Shown here: one piece after another, positions 10,440 to 23,077 of the stretch
How positions within the stretch are numbered: position 1 is the stretch's first letter
Layout: the number at the start of each line of letters is the position of its first letter
Source: Lotus japonicus
Taxonomy: Eukaryota; Streptophyta; Magnoliopsida; Fabales; Fabaceae
Length of the DNA: 64,000 nt
Assembly (NCBI RefSeq): GCF_012489685.1
Contig: NC_080043.1
Span: 37,587,127-37,651,126 of the forward strand
Reading direction: 5' to 3'
Notes under the pieces: model-generated
Databases searched by the model: none
The model's input: only the letters and a program-made list of their open reading frames with translations
Told to the model about the DNA's origin: nothing
Translations under genes and position numbers: made by a program

Positions 10440-12823
10440 ATACTCCCCTCCAAAAAGAAAGTTTCGTCCTCGAAACTCAGAGCTCTGCAAAAAGTTCGGA
10501 ATACAGTTCCTTGATCTTATCTTCCAATTCCCATGTAGCATTGCCCGTGTCATTGTTCCTCATAACCTTTACTTAAGCCAGTTGTTTTCCCCTTAACTGT
10601 TTCACTCTTCTATCCCCACTGCTAACTGTCGGTGTCTCAAAAGACAAACCATCATTCAACTTCATGTCGTCTGGCTCGATCACTTGCGTCGGATCTCTGC
10701 TTGAAATGATACCGGTTGGCATTCCGTGCAGTCGCACAATCTTAGCCACTTACTTCTTTACTTTCGGTCGTCCGAAATTCTTCTTAAACTCGGTGCCTCT
10801 CTGTCATCTTAAGGTAAATACTCAACTCGTCCTCGTGATCTTCATCTACAGTCCAAAACTCCACTTGTCCGTTCGATAACTCCTAGACGAAATATTGCGT
10901 TGGAATCTAGTAGTCCATTAACGTCACATCCAACTTCGTAACTATCATCACTCGCACAATGAAATCAATCTCCTACTTAGTCACCATTCGAATTAAAAAA
11001 CGACTTATGTCCTTATTTCTTGTCCTTCACTAATCTTATCCCCTTCAACATCAAGTTACCAACAACTTATAAGATAATCCTCTTCTTAATATCTAACAAT
11101 CCATTATTATCGTTTTCTTCCTTAGAACTTCCCTCACTCAAACCTATTTACACTTACTGAAATCCCTAACACTTCGCATAAATCGAGACTTATCCTCTAG
11201 TAGATTACATCATAACTATACCTCAAGGGACTTAACTAGCCATCTTATCATCCGATCCTTCAACATTCTGAGATTTAACTCTATCGTAACCGCTAACACC
11301 ACTAAATCTCGTATGTGTACATGAATCTCAGCTCACTAGGTCAACCTTAGCCCTAGGATTCTCATTCAACCTTAGTAAAATTCACTTGTTAACCGTAATA
11401 TGCATCATCAAAATCCATAACAAAGTTTCATCCACTCTTAAGCTCTAAGAAACTTGATCAAACATAACAACTTCAAGTATTCATCTTAATACTAACACTT
11501 TCCTTTTTGTCACTCAATCACCATCTTGTCAATCAACCTCTTAATCTCTCAATCAAATTCTGACAAACTTCGAGTCGTACACACCTTAGATAGACATTCA
11601 TAGATTTAAAGCCTAAACCTTCACCAAGTTTGGTCCTCTAATGACCTTTAATCCTTCAATACTTCTTAAATGAATATCCGTTTCTTAAAAACTATAACTC
11701 CTTCACTTACCCAACGACCTGATAAGTGTCGTCATGCTTCCACACTCACCCCTTGGTCCTGATATCCATAATCATAACTTATTATGCTAACATCATTCAA
11801 ATCTTATCACATGGTCATTATGTCCGCAACCTCATAATCAACATCAATCGATCACCAACCTTAACACTCCACACAACCCAGAATTCCCTTACTTCAAGAT
11901 CTCTCTTATACTACACCTCAATGGTCTTAACCCGAAACTCACCTTCAGGTCTTCAATCTTCTAAGATTCAACTCCTATTGTCACACCTACAACCATAAGA
12001 TCTCCTACTCGTACGTGATTCTCGGCTCTCAAGATTCAATCTTAACCCTAAGATTTCAATCCAACTTAGTAAATCTCACTTAGTAATCTCAGCATATTTC
12101 CTTGGAATCCATATCACCAACCTCAAGTATTCAACTTATGCTAAAACTTTCTTTCTCCAACTTAATCATTAATTCAACACTTTTCAAGCAAAAATTCATC
12201 TCTTAAGACTATAATGTCTCCACATATTAATCAAACGCTTAGCGAAACTTATTGCTCGAACTCGACTATAACAATCTAGTTCAGAGTTAATTCTTCTCAC
12301 TCTTGCTACCATCAAGGTATCATCTAAAACCTGATTAAATCCAACTTATTTAGTCTCTAACAACTCCCCTCAGCAATCACATAACCTATGACTTCATAAC
12401 TTCCGAGAAACTACTTAATACTTTTCCAGCACTAAATCTCTTGACTTGGTCTACCTCTACTTGGAGTAATCACACGAACTAACCAGTTAACGTCTATACG
12501 ACACTCATCAACTTCCAAAGATTTAAATCTTAATCTTTCACAATCAAATGCTTAACACGAACTCTCCTCCCAAATCCGACTAATCCTCAATCAATTCAAA
12601 TTCATCTTACACATCCTTCTATCAAGGTCCATTATCAGCTGTGATTCCGAATATCACCCCCTCAATATTAGGTTGATCAGGCCTAATACATCGAAGGTGG
12701 AAATTTAGAAAAACCCACTGGAACAGACAATGAGTTCCTAACATTCAGCAACCACAAATATCCTGATATCAAGTTCCTAACGATTCCGCTACGGAACCAC
12801 ACACCCTCAATCCATGTAAAAGA
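10440..12823 (-). other. B internal region 1: PPT and degenerate, G-poor non-coding stretch
   Basis: The PPT lies at 10440-10456 (sense CTTTTTGGAGGGGAGTA) next to LTR1. Next to it the sense strand still resembles the usual end of such elements (GAGGACGAAACTTTC). From about 10870 to 12660 there is no open frame worth calling, and the + strand is strikingly poor in G (5 G against 15 C in 11401-11460). RNase H and integrase would be expected here, but nothing recognisable remains. Confidence 0.65.
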
Positions 12824-13492
12824 TTAATCCTTCCTCGTCAATTGAGTCAAAGGTCCAACAATCTTGGCAAATCCCTCAATGAAGCGTCTATAATATCCAG
12901 CTAAATCCACAGAACTTCTGATCTCTGTCACCATCTTCGGTTGCTCCCAAGCCAAAACAGTCTCCACTTTCGCCGGATCCACAGCTATGCCCTCCTTCGA
13001 GATAGCATGGCCTAAGAAATTGACTTCCTCCAGCCAGAATTCACACTTGAAAGGGTTCGCATACAGCTTTTTCTTTCTCAACACTTGTAAAACTTGGCGC
13101 AAATGTCCTTCATGTTTATTCGCGTCCTTCGAATAGATCAATATGTCCTCAATAAACACCACCACACGCCGATCTAAGAACTCCTGAAAGATGCGGTTCA
13201 TGTAATCCATGAAAACAGCAGGTACATTCGTCACTCCAAACGGCATCACTAGGTACTCGTAGTGTCCTTAACGTGTCCTGAAAGCAGTCTTCGGTATATC
13301 CTCAATCTTCACTCTGATCCGACGATAGCCTGACCTCAAATCTATCTTGGAAAATACGGTAGCCCCTCGTAGTTGGTCCATCAAATCATCTATCCTCGGC
13401 AACGGGTATCTGTTCTTGATCGTCGCCTTGTTCAATTGTCGATAATCCACCCACGATCTCGACCTTCCGTCCTTCTTCTTGACTAACAACAC
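12824..13492 (-). pseudogene. Ty3/gypsy reverse transcriptase fragment (B unit 1)
   Basis: Two pieces in one frame separated by a single TAA at 13268-13270. They carry gypsy RT blocks in order: [42 protein letters not shown], the catalytic box written FIEDIL instead of FIDDIL, and the connection region ending [10 protein letters not shown]. The first Asp of the catalytic pair is Glu, which alone should disable polymerisation. The fragment stops before RNase H. Upstream (13493-13821), where protease and the RT N-terminus belong, only scraps are seen. Sequence blocks resemble the Del/Tekay lineage. Dead copy. Confidence 0.85.
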
Positions 13493-13821
13493 TGGCGCTC
13501 CCCACGGTGAAACACTCGGTCGAATGAATCCCTTTTGCCGAAAGATCCTCTAACGACTCCGCTTCAAAACTAAACGCCCTAAAATCCTACGATTCGTACC
13601 CATAAGGAATTTCCCTGAGATCCTAGCTTCCTTATCAACGCCTCGGTAAAACAACTCCCTAGCTCCGCGTGCTATTCTAGATCTCGTGTAACCTCTATAG
13701 TTAAATCACGAGCAACTTCGAATAAGGTCCTACTAGGGATAATAATCATAGGATCATAGTCTAAGTAGTAAATACAAGTTAGGCGCGTCACACTCGCTTG
13801 AATATAAAAGAGTAAGTTATT

Positions 13822-14813
13822 CTAGAATACGAGAACAGTTAAAATATTACCATCGTTCCCACGTTCTTCCTCGTTCGACTCCTCAACTCTTGCTCCTCCC
13901 TTGATATGAATCCTTTCCTCTGTAGCAAGTTGTTTTCCTTTCCCAACATTCCCTGATGATTCGCCCCTGAGTGCCTTGCAATCTTGGGAGAAATGTCCCG
14001 GTTGGTTGCAATTGAAGCATAGACTTTCTTTGGTCTTGCACTTACTAGCATAGTGCCCTACTTCCCTGCACCTGTAACACGTCACTGCTCTTCCCGAAGT
14101 CTTGTTTCATGTCCCTTCGGTAGCATCATTCCCTTTCATCTTACTATCAGACGTTTCCTCCTGGGGTGTCTTGCAGTTCACAGCTAGATGCCCCTCTCGG
14201 TTACACTTGAAGCATCTCCGTCCAATCACTGAGCATTTGTTAGCAAAATGCCCAAACTTTCTGCAACGAGTACATGTCACTCCTTTGTCACCAATTGGCT
14301 CCCCTCCAGTATCAGCAGTCGTTGGTTTGTAGACTCTTGAGATAAGATCTCTTCCCTTGAAACGCTGATACGGTCCCCACTGATGGTAGCTCTCCCTTCT
14401 GTTGTAGCCTTGAGATCCTGACCTCATTGGTCCCCAGCTCCTGTTCGGTTCATTCCTCTTTGTTGATACATCGCCGTCGCCATCAATTGTTGGTGATGCT
14501 CACGTGCAGCCTCTTCAGCGCGCATATAAGCGTCTTCCGCAGCCTGGTTCATCATTGCCTCGATCAGTGTAGCTATTGCCCCCGCCATCCGGTTAAGGTC
14601 CACCATCCTATATCCCATCGAACGTCCGATTAGTACTAACCATACGGTAGCACTAGACAAACCACTCAATCCGATTGAGTAGTAACGCAAGCAATTAGAG
14701 CGAAAATCGCTCTGCAGACAATCAATTTTCACTCTTTGCAGAGTCACACAACCTAGCACAGAAGACCTATTCCCCAAAGACTCCCAAAAGACTCGACTAA
14801 GCTCTGATACCAC
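13822..14813 (-). pseudogene. gag-like protein with four CCHC knuckles (B unit 1), frameshifted
   Basis: Same as the gag-like region of unit 2 (23078-24070), but a run of four Cs near 14432 replaces five Cs and shifts the frame, splitting the first part into 14424-14813 and 14107-14427. An in-frame TGA (14107-14109) then separates a last part, 13822-14085, with two more knuckles. Because the two units otherwise match, the homopolymer indel may be a sequencing error. Confidence 0.75.
14801..14812 (-). other. Primer binding site, B unit 1
   Basis: The sense strand reads TGGTATCAGAGC, complementary to the 3' end of plant initiator Met-tRNA, three bases inside LTR2. It fixes the element direction as minus. 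Confidence 0.85.
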
Positions 14814-14815
14814 AA

Positions 14816-17800
14816 TGTAACACCCCGATTTCCAGGTGTCACTTTAGTAACCAAAAATAGACTTTACGCTGAAAACAGGTAATTTTTTTTTCGTTTTCTT
14901 TCCTTTAAATCAAAACGATAAGGAAGTAAAGACAAAACCCAACTACTAAACTAACCAACATACATCAAATATAAACATGTACAGCCTCAGCTGCACTCCC
15001 ACGTCACGCGCACTCGCAGTGACTCCAAAGCAGTGTGCCCGTAAGCAAATATATACAGACCCAGAAGTGTAAATGAGAAAACTATAATTACAAACCACTA
15101 GGAGAAAGTCGGCCTCAATATGGCCTAAGCAAAGACCCCTATGGTCCAACTGACTCACTGTGATCCCTCAGTAAGAGAACCACACGAAAAGTCATGCGTC
15201 GGAAACCTACCCGATCCCAAAAGCAAAACGAATCAGAGCTCTACACAAAACATGGCGCCTGCCCAAACCTAACCTCCCAGTGCCAAACCCACAACGATCT
15301 GAAGTCGGCAAGTTGAAGCTCAACTCCATGCGCCATAGAACTCCTTTCGTCAGACGTCCACGCTCGTCAGTCCGGTCCTCCATGACCCTTCCCCGATACG
15401 TCGCCCGGTGACCAGCAACATCGATCACCCAAGCGGTGGGCATCCCGATCCTGCAGCTCATATTTGATCCCCCCCGAGGGAGAGACCACCGAGAACCAGT
15501 CGGCCATCGACATCTGGCAGCAGGCCGACCGCCCAAACACAAACATACAACCAAAGCCAAGGCGCTAGGGTCAACTCACAGCAATAAGTACATATACACT
15601 CAACATGTGACAGGGTATATATATAAGTTGTTATATAAGCATATAAGTAATCCTAGCATGTTATGGCTCTAACATTGCTTCAATAAACAAACAGCACACA
15701 GTCTCAGTCAGCATGAATGTATGCGTGAAATGCACAATATGAATCCGGATTTGTGACGCCTTCCCGTTCGCCACAAGTGAAGCATTTTCACTATGGATGG
15801 ACCATTCCCGTTATCCATCCTGGATGAACCATTCCCGTTATTCATCCTTGGTGAACCATTCCCGTTATTCACCGAATGATGAACCATTCCCGTTATTCAT
15901 CATTAATGCAAGGTGAACCATTCCCGTTATTCACCATGATATGCACAGGTGAACCATTCCCGTTATTCACCCGATTGAATGCAACGTGGTTAGCCAAACA
16001 ACGAATCGTCCTTACCACGAAAGTGTCTAGCTCACAACCCAATCTCAACCAAACCCAATGAGTTAGTGTCGGTCAATACAACACAACTCGGAGTAAGTGT
16101 CGGTCAATACAACACAACTCCAACAAGAAAACACAAGGGTCTAGTGTCGGTCAATACAACACAGCCCAAACAACAAGAGCACCAGGTGTCGGTCAATACA
16201 ACACGGCTCCACAACACTCCCCAAGAGTACTAGAGTACTCGGTGACTTTCAATCATCACCATAGCTCACCTTAGTGGCTTCCCCCAATTCCGATAACTCT
16301 CCAACCCACAACAAAGTCGACTTTTCCCCGTCTTTCGTAAATATTTTCCCCTTCAGTTCTCCTATGCTTAAACGTTAATAAAAATTGTTTCAATTCGAAT
16401 TAGTCAAGTTATGAGTTTATTTCTCAAAGTCTAAGTTTCCCAAGTCTTTAGTTTTTCAAAGCTCTATCATTCTAAGTTTTCAAAGATCAACCACCCAAAA
16501 TACATTTCCCGGAGAAAGTCTAAGAATTCCAACATATGGCTAAGTCTCAAACCCCACATTTGGACTTGCCTAGGGTTGTTCATCCAACCCGAAATATCAA
16601 AGATCACCAGATCAATGAATCTCCACTCCGAAATTGCGTCAAAACGCTCAATCCAACAAAAGCACAACATCACAAGTATGGAAAAGCATCATAACATCAA
16701 CTCATCATCAAAAACAACATCAGATAAAACATAAGTCGAATTTATCGACGCCTATCATGCAGTCATAGCTAATATATAGTAAGTTGCCCTAACCTCGAGC
16801 TGTTCCAGCTTCGCAAACAAAGTTCTCCTCAAACAATTGCTCTGAGTCTTCCAAAGTTCCTCAACTGAACCTCGGAGAAAAACAAAGCAGAATCCAAACA
16901 AATCGATTAGTTCGATCGCAAAACAATACATAAACGATAGACAAAGCATTAAAGCTTCAGAATAGGACAATCAGGTACGAAAAGACAAGTTTTCGAAAAC
17001 GAAAAACTCCCCCCCTTAGGAAATAGCCCACGGCCATAAGGAGAAAAGAGCTTCGGCTCTTTTTCTTCGATCAAATCAGTTTACAAGGTAGTTTTAGGGT
17101 AAACTAAGGCAAAGAAACTGTCAGAACAATTTTCGGACAATCGGGCCGAAATACGACTACGCANNNNNNNNNNNNNNNNNNNNNNNNNNNNNNNNNNNNN
17201 NNNNNNNNNNNNNNNNNNNNNNNNNNNNNNNNNNNNNNNNNNNNNNNNNNNNNNNNNNNNNNNGCACAGGTGAACCATTCCCGTTATTCACCCGATTGAA
17301 TGCAACGTGGTTAGCCAAAACAACGAATCGTCCTTACCACGAAAGTGTCTAGCTCACAACCAATCTCAACCAAACCCAATGAGTTAGTGTCGGTCAATAC
17401 AACACAACTCGGAGTAAGTGTCGGTCAATACAACACAACTCCAACAAGAAAACACAAGGGTCTAGTGTCGGTCAATACAACACAGCCCAAACAACAAGAG
17501 CACCAGGTGTCGGTCAATACAACACGGCTCCACAACACTCCCCAAGAGTACTAGAGTACTCGGTGACTTTCAATCATCACCATAGCTCACTTAGTGGCTT
17601 CCCCCAATTCCGATAACTCTCCAACCCCAACAAAGTCGACTTTTCCCCGTCTTTCGTAAATATTTTCCCCTTCAGTTCTCCTATGCTTAAACGTTAATAA
17701 AAATTGTTTCAATTCGAATTAGTCAAGTTATGAGTTTTATTTCTCAAGTCTAAGTTTCCCAAGTCTTTAGTTTTTCAAAGCTCTATCATTCTAAGTTTTC

Positions 17801-19695
17801 AAAGATCAACCACCCAAAATACATTTCCCGGAGAAAGTCTAAGAATTCCAACATATGGCTAAGTCTCAAACCCCACATTTGGACTTGCCTAGGGTTGTTC
17901 ATTCCAACCCGAAATATCAAAGATCACCAGATCAATGAATCTCCACTCCGAAATTGCGTCAAAACGCTCAATCCAACAAAAGCACAACATCACAAGTATG
18001 GAAAAGCATCATAACATCAACTCATCATCAAAAACAACATCAGATAAAACATAAGTCGAATTTATCGACGCCTATCATGCAGTCATAGCTAATATATAGT
18101 AAGTTGCCCTAACTCGAGCTGTTCCAGCTTCGCAAACAAAGTTCTCCTCAAACAATTGCTCTGAGTCTTCCAAAGTTCCCTCAACTGAACCTCGGAGAAA
18201 AACAAAGCAGAATCCAAACAAAATCGATTAGTTCGATCGCAAAACAATACATAAACGATAGACAAAGCATTAAAGCTTCAGAATAGGACAATCAGGTACG
18301 AAAAGACAAGTTTTCGAAAACGAAAAACTCCCCCCCCTTAGGAAATAGCCCACGGCCATAAGGAGAAAAGAGCTTCGGCTCTTTTTCTTCGATCAAATCA
18401 GTTTACAAGGTAGTTTTAGGGTAAAACTAAGGCAAAGAAACTGTCAGAACAATTTTCGGACAATCGGGCCGAAATACGACTACGCAGGGGCATTTTGGTC
18501 CAAAATAAAGGCTCAAAACTTCAAAGTTATCCGTTCTGAAAACAAATTTGACAGCAATGATCCTCATGACATCCGTGACAACAAATCCTAAAGGCACGAA
18601 GTCAGATTAAGTCTTTTCGACAATAAAGTTTCGAAATGTGAGACAAAAAGAGTTTTGAGTCAATTTTTCAGATCCTGGACAACTGAATCGCAATCAGAGT
18701 TTACTGACAGAGGTTTTAGACTCAGGGGAACATAAGGAACATAACCCAAGCGAGAAATCAGAGAAATCGGACAATTTTAGAAAAAAGCTCAAAACTTAGA
18801 GCACAGAAACGACTTCAGAAACTCAGCAGAAACAGAAATCAGAGGCAGGATTCATGATAGTTACCTCGATACCTAGAAGTAGGGACGAACTGCACGAAGA
18901 TTGGTCAAGATTTCGCGAAAAATTCTTCTCCTCCCCTCCCCTTAGAACTCGCGGCCAAGAATGGGTGAAAATGGCAAGATTTTTGCTTTTTCGCCTATTT
19001 ATAGGCGGGTGAAATCGCGGGAAAATGAAAATTTCGCGATTCCGATTTTTGCAGCACCATCACCGTGGAATTCTAAGAGAGATTCTAGCGTCAGAATTCC
19101 AAAACTCAAAACAAATATCTAGGATTTGGGAAAAACGATATCGAAAAACTCAAAAGCGGTGTCGGTTAATCTGCCCCGAAAAACTACTTTTTGCTGTGAT
19201 GCTCAAACGACAAAACTTCCAACTGAAGAAAGATTGGAAACGTCGAAACAAGTCTGACTACGCGGACGGAATCTTCGTTAGAAGTCCCGAATAGAAAAAG
19301 TATTCATCCATTGCTCGAAAATAGGGTTTCGAAGCAAAGAAATTAGCGTCGGCGGACATCCGAAAAGTGAAACCTATCGTGCGTACAGTCCAGAGTTCCG
19401 AAATGAAACGCTGGTCGATGGAAAAATAAAAAGAATCTTTAAATTTTCCGAGAGTTCGAAATCTCACTCAAAACGTTGCTTTAAGAGCGAAATAGCCTAT
19501 TCTGGACACGCTTGCCATAAGGCAGGTGTGCAGACGACTCGCACTAACTCCGAAAACAGCTACGCAACATTCCTCAAGCAATTCCTGAACTTTCTTCTTC
19601 ATTAATCTTTCTCAAATGTCAAACTCCTGTCACGCTTACACTATTTCTACGTGTGAGTCGGAAACTTAACTTGTTCTGAAAATCCAGGTCTTACA
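14816..19695 (-). repeat. B array LTR2, middle LTR, containing the scaffold gap and duplicated sequence
   Basis: Starts TGTAACACCC at 14816 and ends GTCTTACA at 19695. It is too long because 15943-17163 (before the Ns) and 17264-18486 (after the Ns) are the same part of the LTR. Removing the Ns and one copy gives about 3557 bp, close to LTR3 (3562). The stretch just after the gap has many one-base homopolymer differences from the other copies. Confidence 0.85.
17164..17263. other. Assembly gap (100 N)
   Basis: Exactly 100 Ns, a placeholder length normally used for gaps of unknown size. The flanks overlap by about 1.2 kb of matching LTR sequence. Confidence 0.99.
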
Positions 19696-22079
19696 ATACT
19701 CCCCTCCAAAAAGAAAGTTTCGTCCTCGAAACTCAGAGCTCTGCAAAAAGTTCGGAATACAGTTCCTTGATCTTATCTTCCAATTCCCATGTAGCATTGC
19801 CCGTGTCATTGTTCCTCATAACCTTTACTTAAGCCAGTTGTTTTCCCCTTAACTGTTTCACTCTTCTATCCCCACTGCTAACTGTCGGTGTCTCAAAAGA
19901 CAAACCATCATTCAACTTCATGTCGTCTGGCTCGATCACTTGCGTCGGATCTCTGCTTGAAATGATACCGGTTGGCATTCCGTGCAGTCGCACAATCTTA
20001 GCCACTTACTTCTTTACTTTCGGTCGTCCGAAATTCTTCTTAAACTCGGTGCCTCTCTGTCATCTTAAGGTAAATACTCAACTCGTCCTCGTGATCTTCA
20101 TCTACAGTCCAAAACTCCACTTGTCCGTTCGATAACTCCTAGACGAAATATTGCGTTGGAATCTAGTAGTCCATTAACGTCACATCCAACTTCGTAACTA
20201 TCATCACTCGCACAATGAAATCAATCTCCTACTTAGTCACCATTCGAATTAAAAAACGACTTATGTCCTTATTTCTTGTCCTTCACTAATCTTATCCCCT
20301 TCAACATCAAGTTACCAACAACTTATAAGATAATCCTCTTCTTAATATCTAACAATCCATTATTATCGTTTTCTTCCTTAGAACTTCCCTCACTCAAACC
20401 TATTTACACTTACTGAAATCCCTAACACTTCGCATAAATCGAGACTTATCCTCTAGTAGATTACATCATAACTATACCTCAAGGGACTTAACTAGCCATC
20501 TTATCATCCGATCCTTCAACATTCTGAGATTTAACTCTATCGTAACCGCTAACACCACTAAATCTCGTATGTGTACATGAATCTCAGCTCACTAGGTCAA
20601 CCTTAGCCCTAGGATTCTCATTCAACCTTAGTAAAATTCACTTGTTAACCGTAATATGCATCATCAAAATCCATAACAAAGTTTCATCCACTCTTAAGCT
20701 CTAAGAAACTTGATCAAACATAACAACTTCAAGTATTCATCTTAATACTAACACTTTCCTTTTTGTCACTCAATCACCATCTTGTCAATCAACCTCTTAA
20801 TCTCTCAATCAAATTCTGACAAACTTCGAGTCGTACACACCTTAGATAGACATTCATAGATTTAAAGCCTAAACCTTCACCAAGTTTGGTCCTCTAATGA
20901 CCTTTAATCCTTCAATACTTCTTAAATGAATATCCGTTTCTTAAAAACTATAACTCCTTCACTTACCCAACGACCTGATAAGTGTCGTCATGCTTCCACA
21001 CTCACCCCTTGGTCCTGATATCCATAATCATAACTTATTATGCTAACATCATTCAAATCTTATCACATGGTCATTATGTCCGCAACCTCATAATCAACAT
21101 CAATCGATCACCAACCTTAACACTCCACACAACCCAGAATTCCCTTACTTCAAGATCTCTCTTATACTACACCTCAATGGTCTTAACCCGAAACTCACCT
21201 TCAGGTCTTCAATCTTCTAAGATTCAACTCCTATTGTCACACCTACAACCATAAGATCTCCTACTCGTACGTGATTCTCGGCTCTCAAGATTCAATCTTA
21301 ACCCTAAGATTTCAATCCAACTTAGTAAATCTCACTTAGTAATCTCAGCATATTTCCTTGGAATCCATATCACCAACCTCAAGTATTCAACTTATGCTAA
21401 AACTTTCTTTCTCCAACTTAATCATTAATTCAACACTTTTCAAGCAAAAATTCATCTCTTAAGACTATAATGTCTCCACATATTAATCAAACGCTTAGCG
21501 AAACTTATTGCTCGAACTCGACTATAACAATCTAGTTCAGAGTTAATTCTTCTCACTCTTGCTACCATCAAGGTATCATCTAAAACCTGATTAAATCCAA
21601 CTTATTTAGTCTCTAACAACTCCCCTCAGCAATCACATAACCTATGACTTCATAACTTCCGAGAAACTACTTAATACTTTTCCAGCACTAAATCTCTTGA
21701 CTTGGTCTACCTCTACTTGGAGTAATCACACGAACTAACCAGTTAACGTCTATACGACACTCATCAACTTCCAAAGATTTAAATCTTAATCTTTCACAAT
21801 CAAATGCTTAACACGAACTCTCCTCCCAAATCCGACTAATCCTCAATCAATTCAAATTCATCTTACACATCCTTCTATCAAGGTCCATTATCAGCTGTGA
21901 TTCCGAATATCACCCCCTCAATATTAGGTTGATCAGGCCTAATACATCGAAGGTGGAAATTTAGAAAAACCCACTGGAACAGACAATGAGTTCCTAACAT
22001 TCAGCAACCACAAATATCCTGATATCAAGTTCCTAACGATTCCGCTACGGAACCACACACCCTCAATCCATGTAAAAGA
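19696..22079 (-). other. B internal region 2: PPT and degenerate non-coding stretch
   Basis: Same content as 10440-12823: PPT at 19696-19712, then a G-poor stretch with no supportable gene. I saw no difference from unit 1 where I compared the text. Confidence 0.65.
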
Positions 22080-22748
22080 TTAATCCTTCCTCGTCAATTG
22101 AGTCAAAGGTCCAACAATCTTGGCAAATCCCTCAATGAAGCGTCTATAATATCCAGCTAAATCCACAGAACTTCTGATCTCTGTCACCATCTTCGGTTGC
22201 TCCCAAGCCAAAACAGTCTCCACTTTCGCCGGATCCACAGCTATGCCCTCCTTCGAGATAGCATGGCCTAAGAAATTGACTTCCTCCAGCCAGAATTCAC
22301 ACTTGAAAGGGTTCGCATACAGCTTTTTCTTTCTCAACACTTGTAAAACTTGGCGCAAATGTCCTTCATGTTTATTCGCGTCCTTCGAATAGATCAATAT
22401 GTCCTCAATAAACACCACCACACGCCGATCTAAGAACTCCTGAAAGATGCGGTTCATGTAATCCATGAAAACAGCAGGTACATTCGTCACTCCAAACGGC
22501 ATCACTAGGTACTCGTAGTGTCCTTAACGTGTCCTGAAAGCAGTCTTCGGTATATCCTCAATCTTCACTCTGATCCGACGATAGCCTGACCTCAAATCTA
22601 TCTTGGAAAATACGGTAGCCCCTCGTAGTTGGTCCATCAAATCATCTATCCTCGGCAACGGGTATCTGTTCTTGATCGTCGCCTTGTTCAATTGTCGATA
22701 ATCCACCCACGATCTCGACCTTCCGTCCTTCTTCTTGACTAACAACAC
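22080..22748 (-). pseudogene. Ty3/gypsy reverse transcriptase fragment (B unit 2)
   Basis: Identical, as far as I can see, to 12824-13492, including the single TAA (22524-22526), the FIEDIL catalytic box with Asp to Glu, and the end before RNase H. Sharing the same lesions means the two units are copies of one already defective element, not two independent decays. Confidence 0.85.
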
Positions 22749-23077
22749 TGGCGCTCCCCACGGTGAAACACTCGGTCGAATGAATCCCTTTTGCCGAAAG
22801 ATCCTCTAACGACTCCGCTTCAAAACTAAACGCCCTAAAATCCTACGATTCGTACCCATAAGGAATTTCCCTGAGATCCTAGCTTCCTTATCAACGCCTC
22901 GGTAAAACAACTCCCTAGCTCCGCGTGCTATTCTAGATCTCGTGTAACCTCTATAGTTAAATCACGAGCAACTTCGAATAAGGTCCTACTAGGGATAATA
23001 ATCATAGGATCATAGTCTAAGTAGTAAATACAAGTTAGGCGCGTCACACTCGCTTGAATATAAAAGAGTAAGTTATT

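Noticed and set aside
14801..14812. tRNA gene signal (also 24058-24069 and 48336-48347)
   Set aside because: Only 12 bases match a tRNA 3' end, and each site sits beside an LTR. These are primer binding sites.
17081..17278. Open frame across the N gap
   Set aside because: It is made of Ns between two LTR fragments and has no coding meaning.
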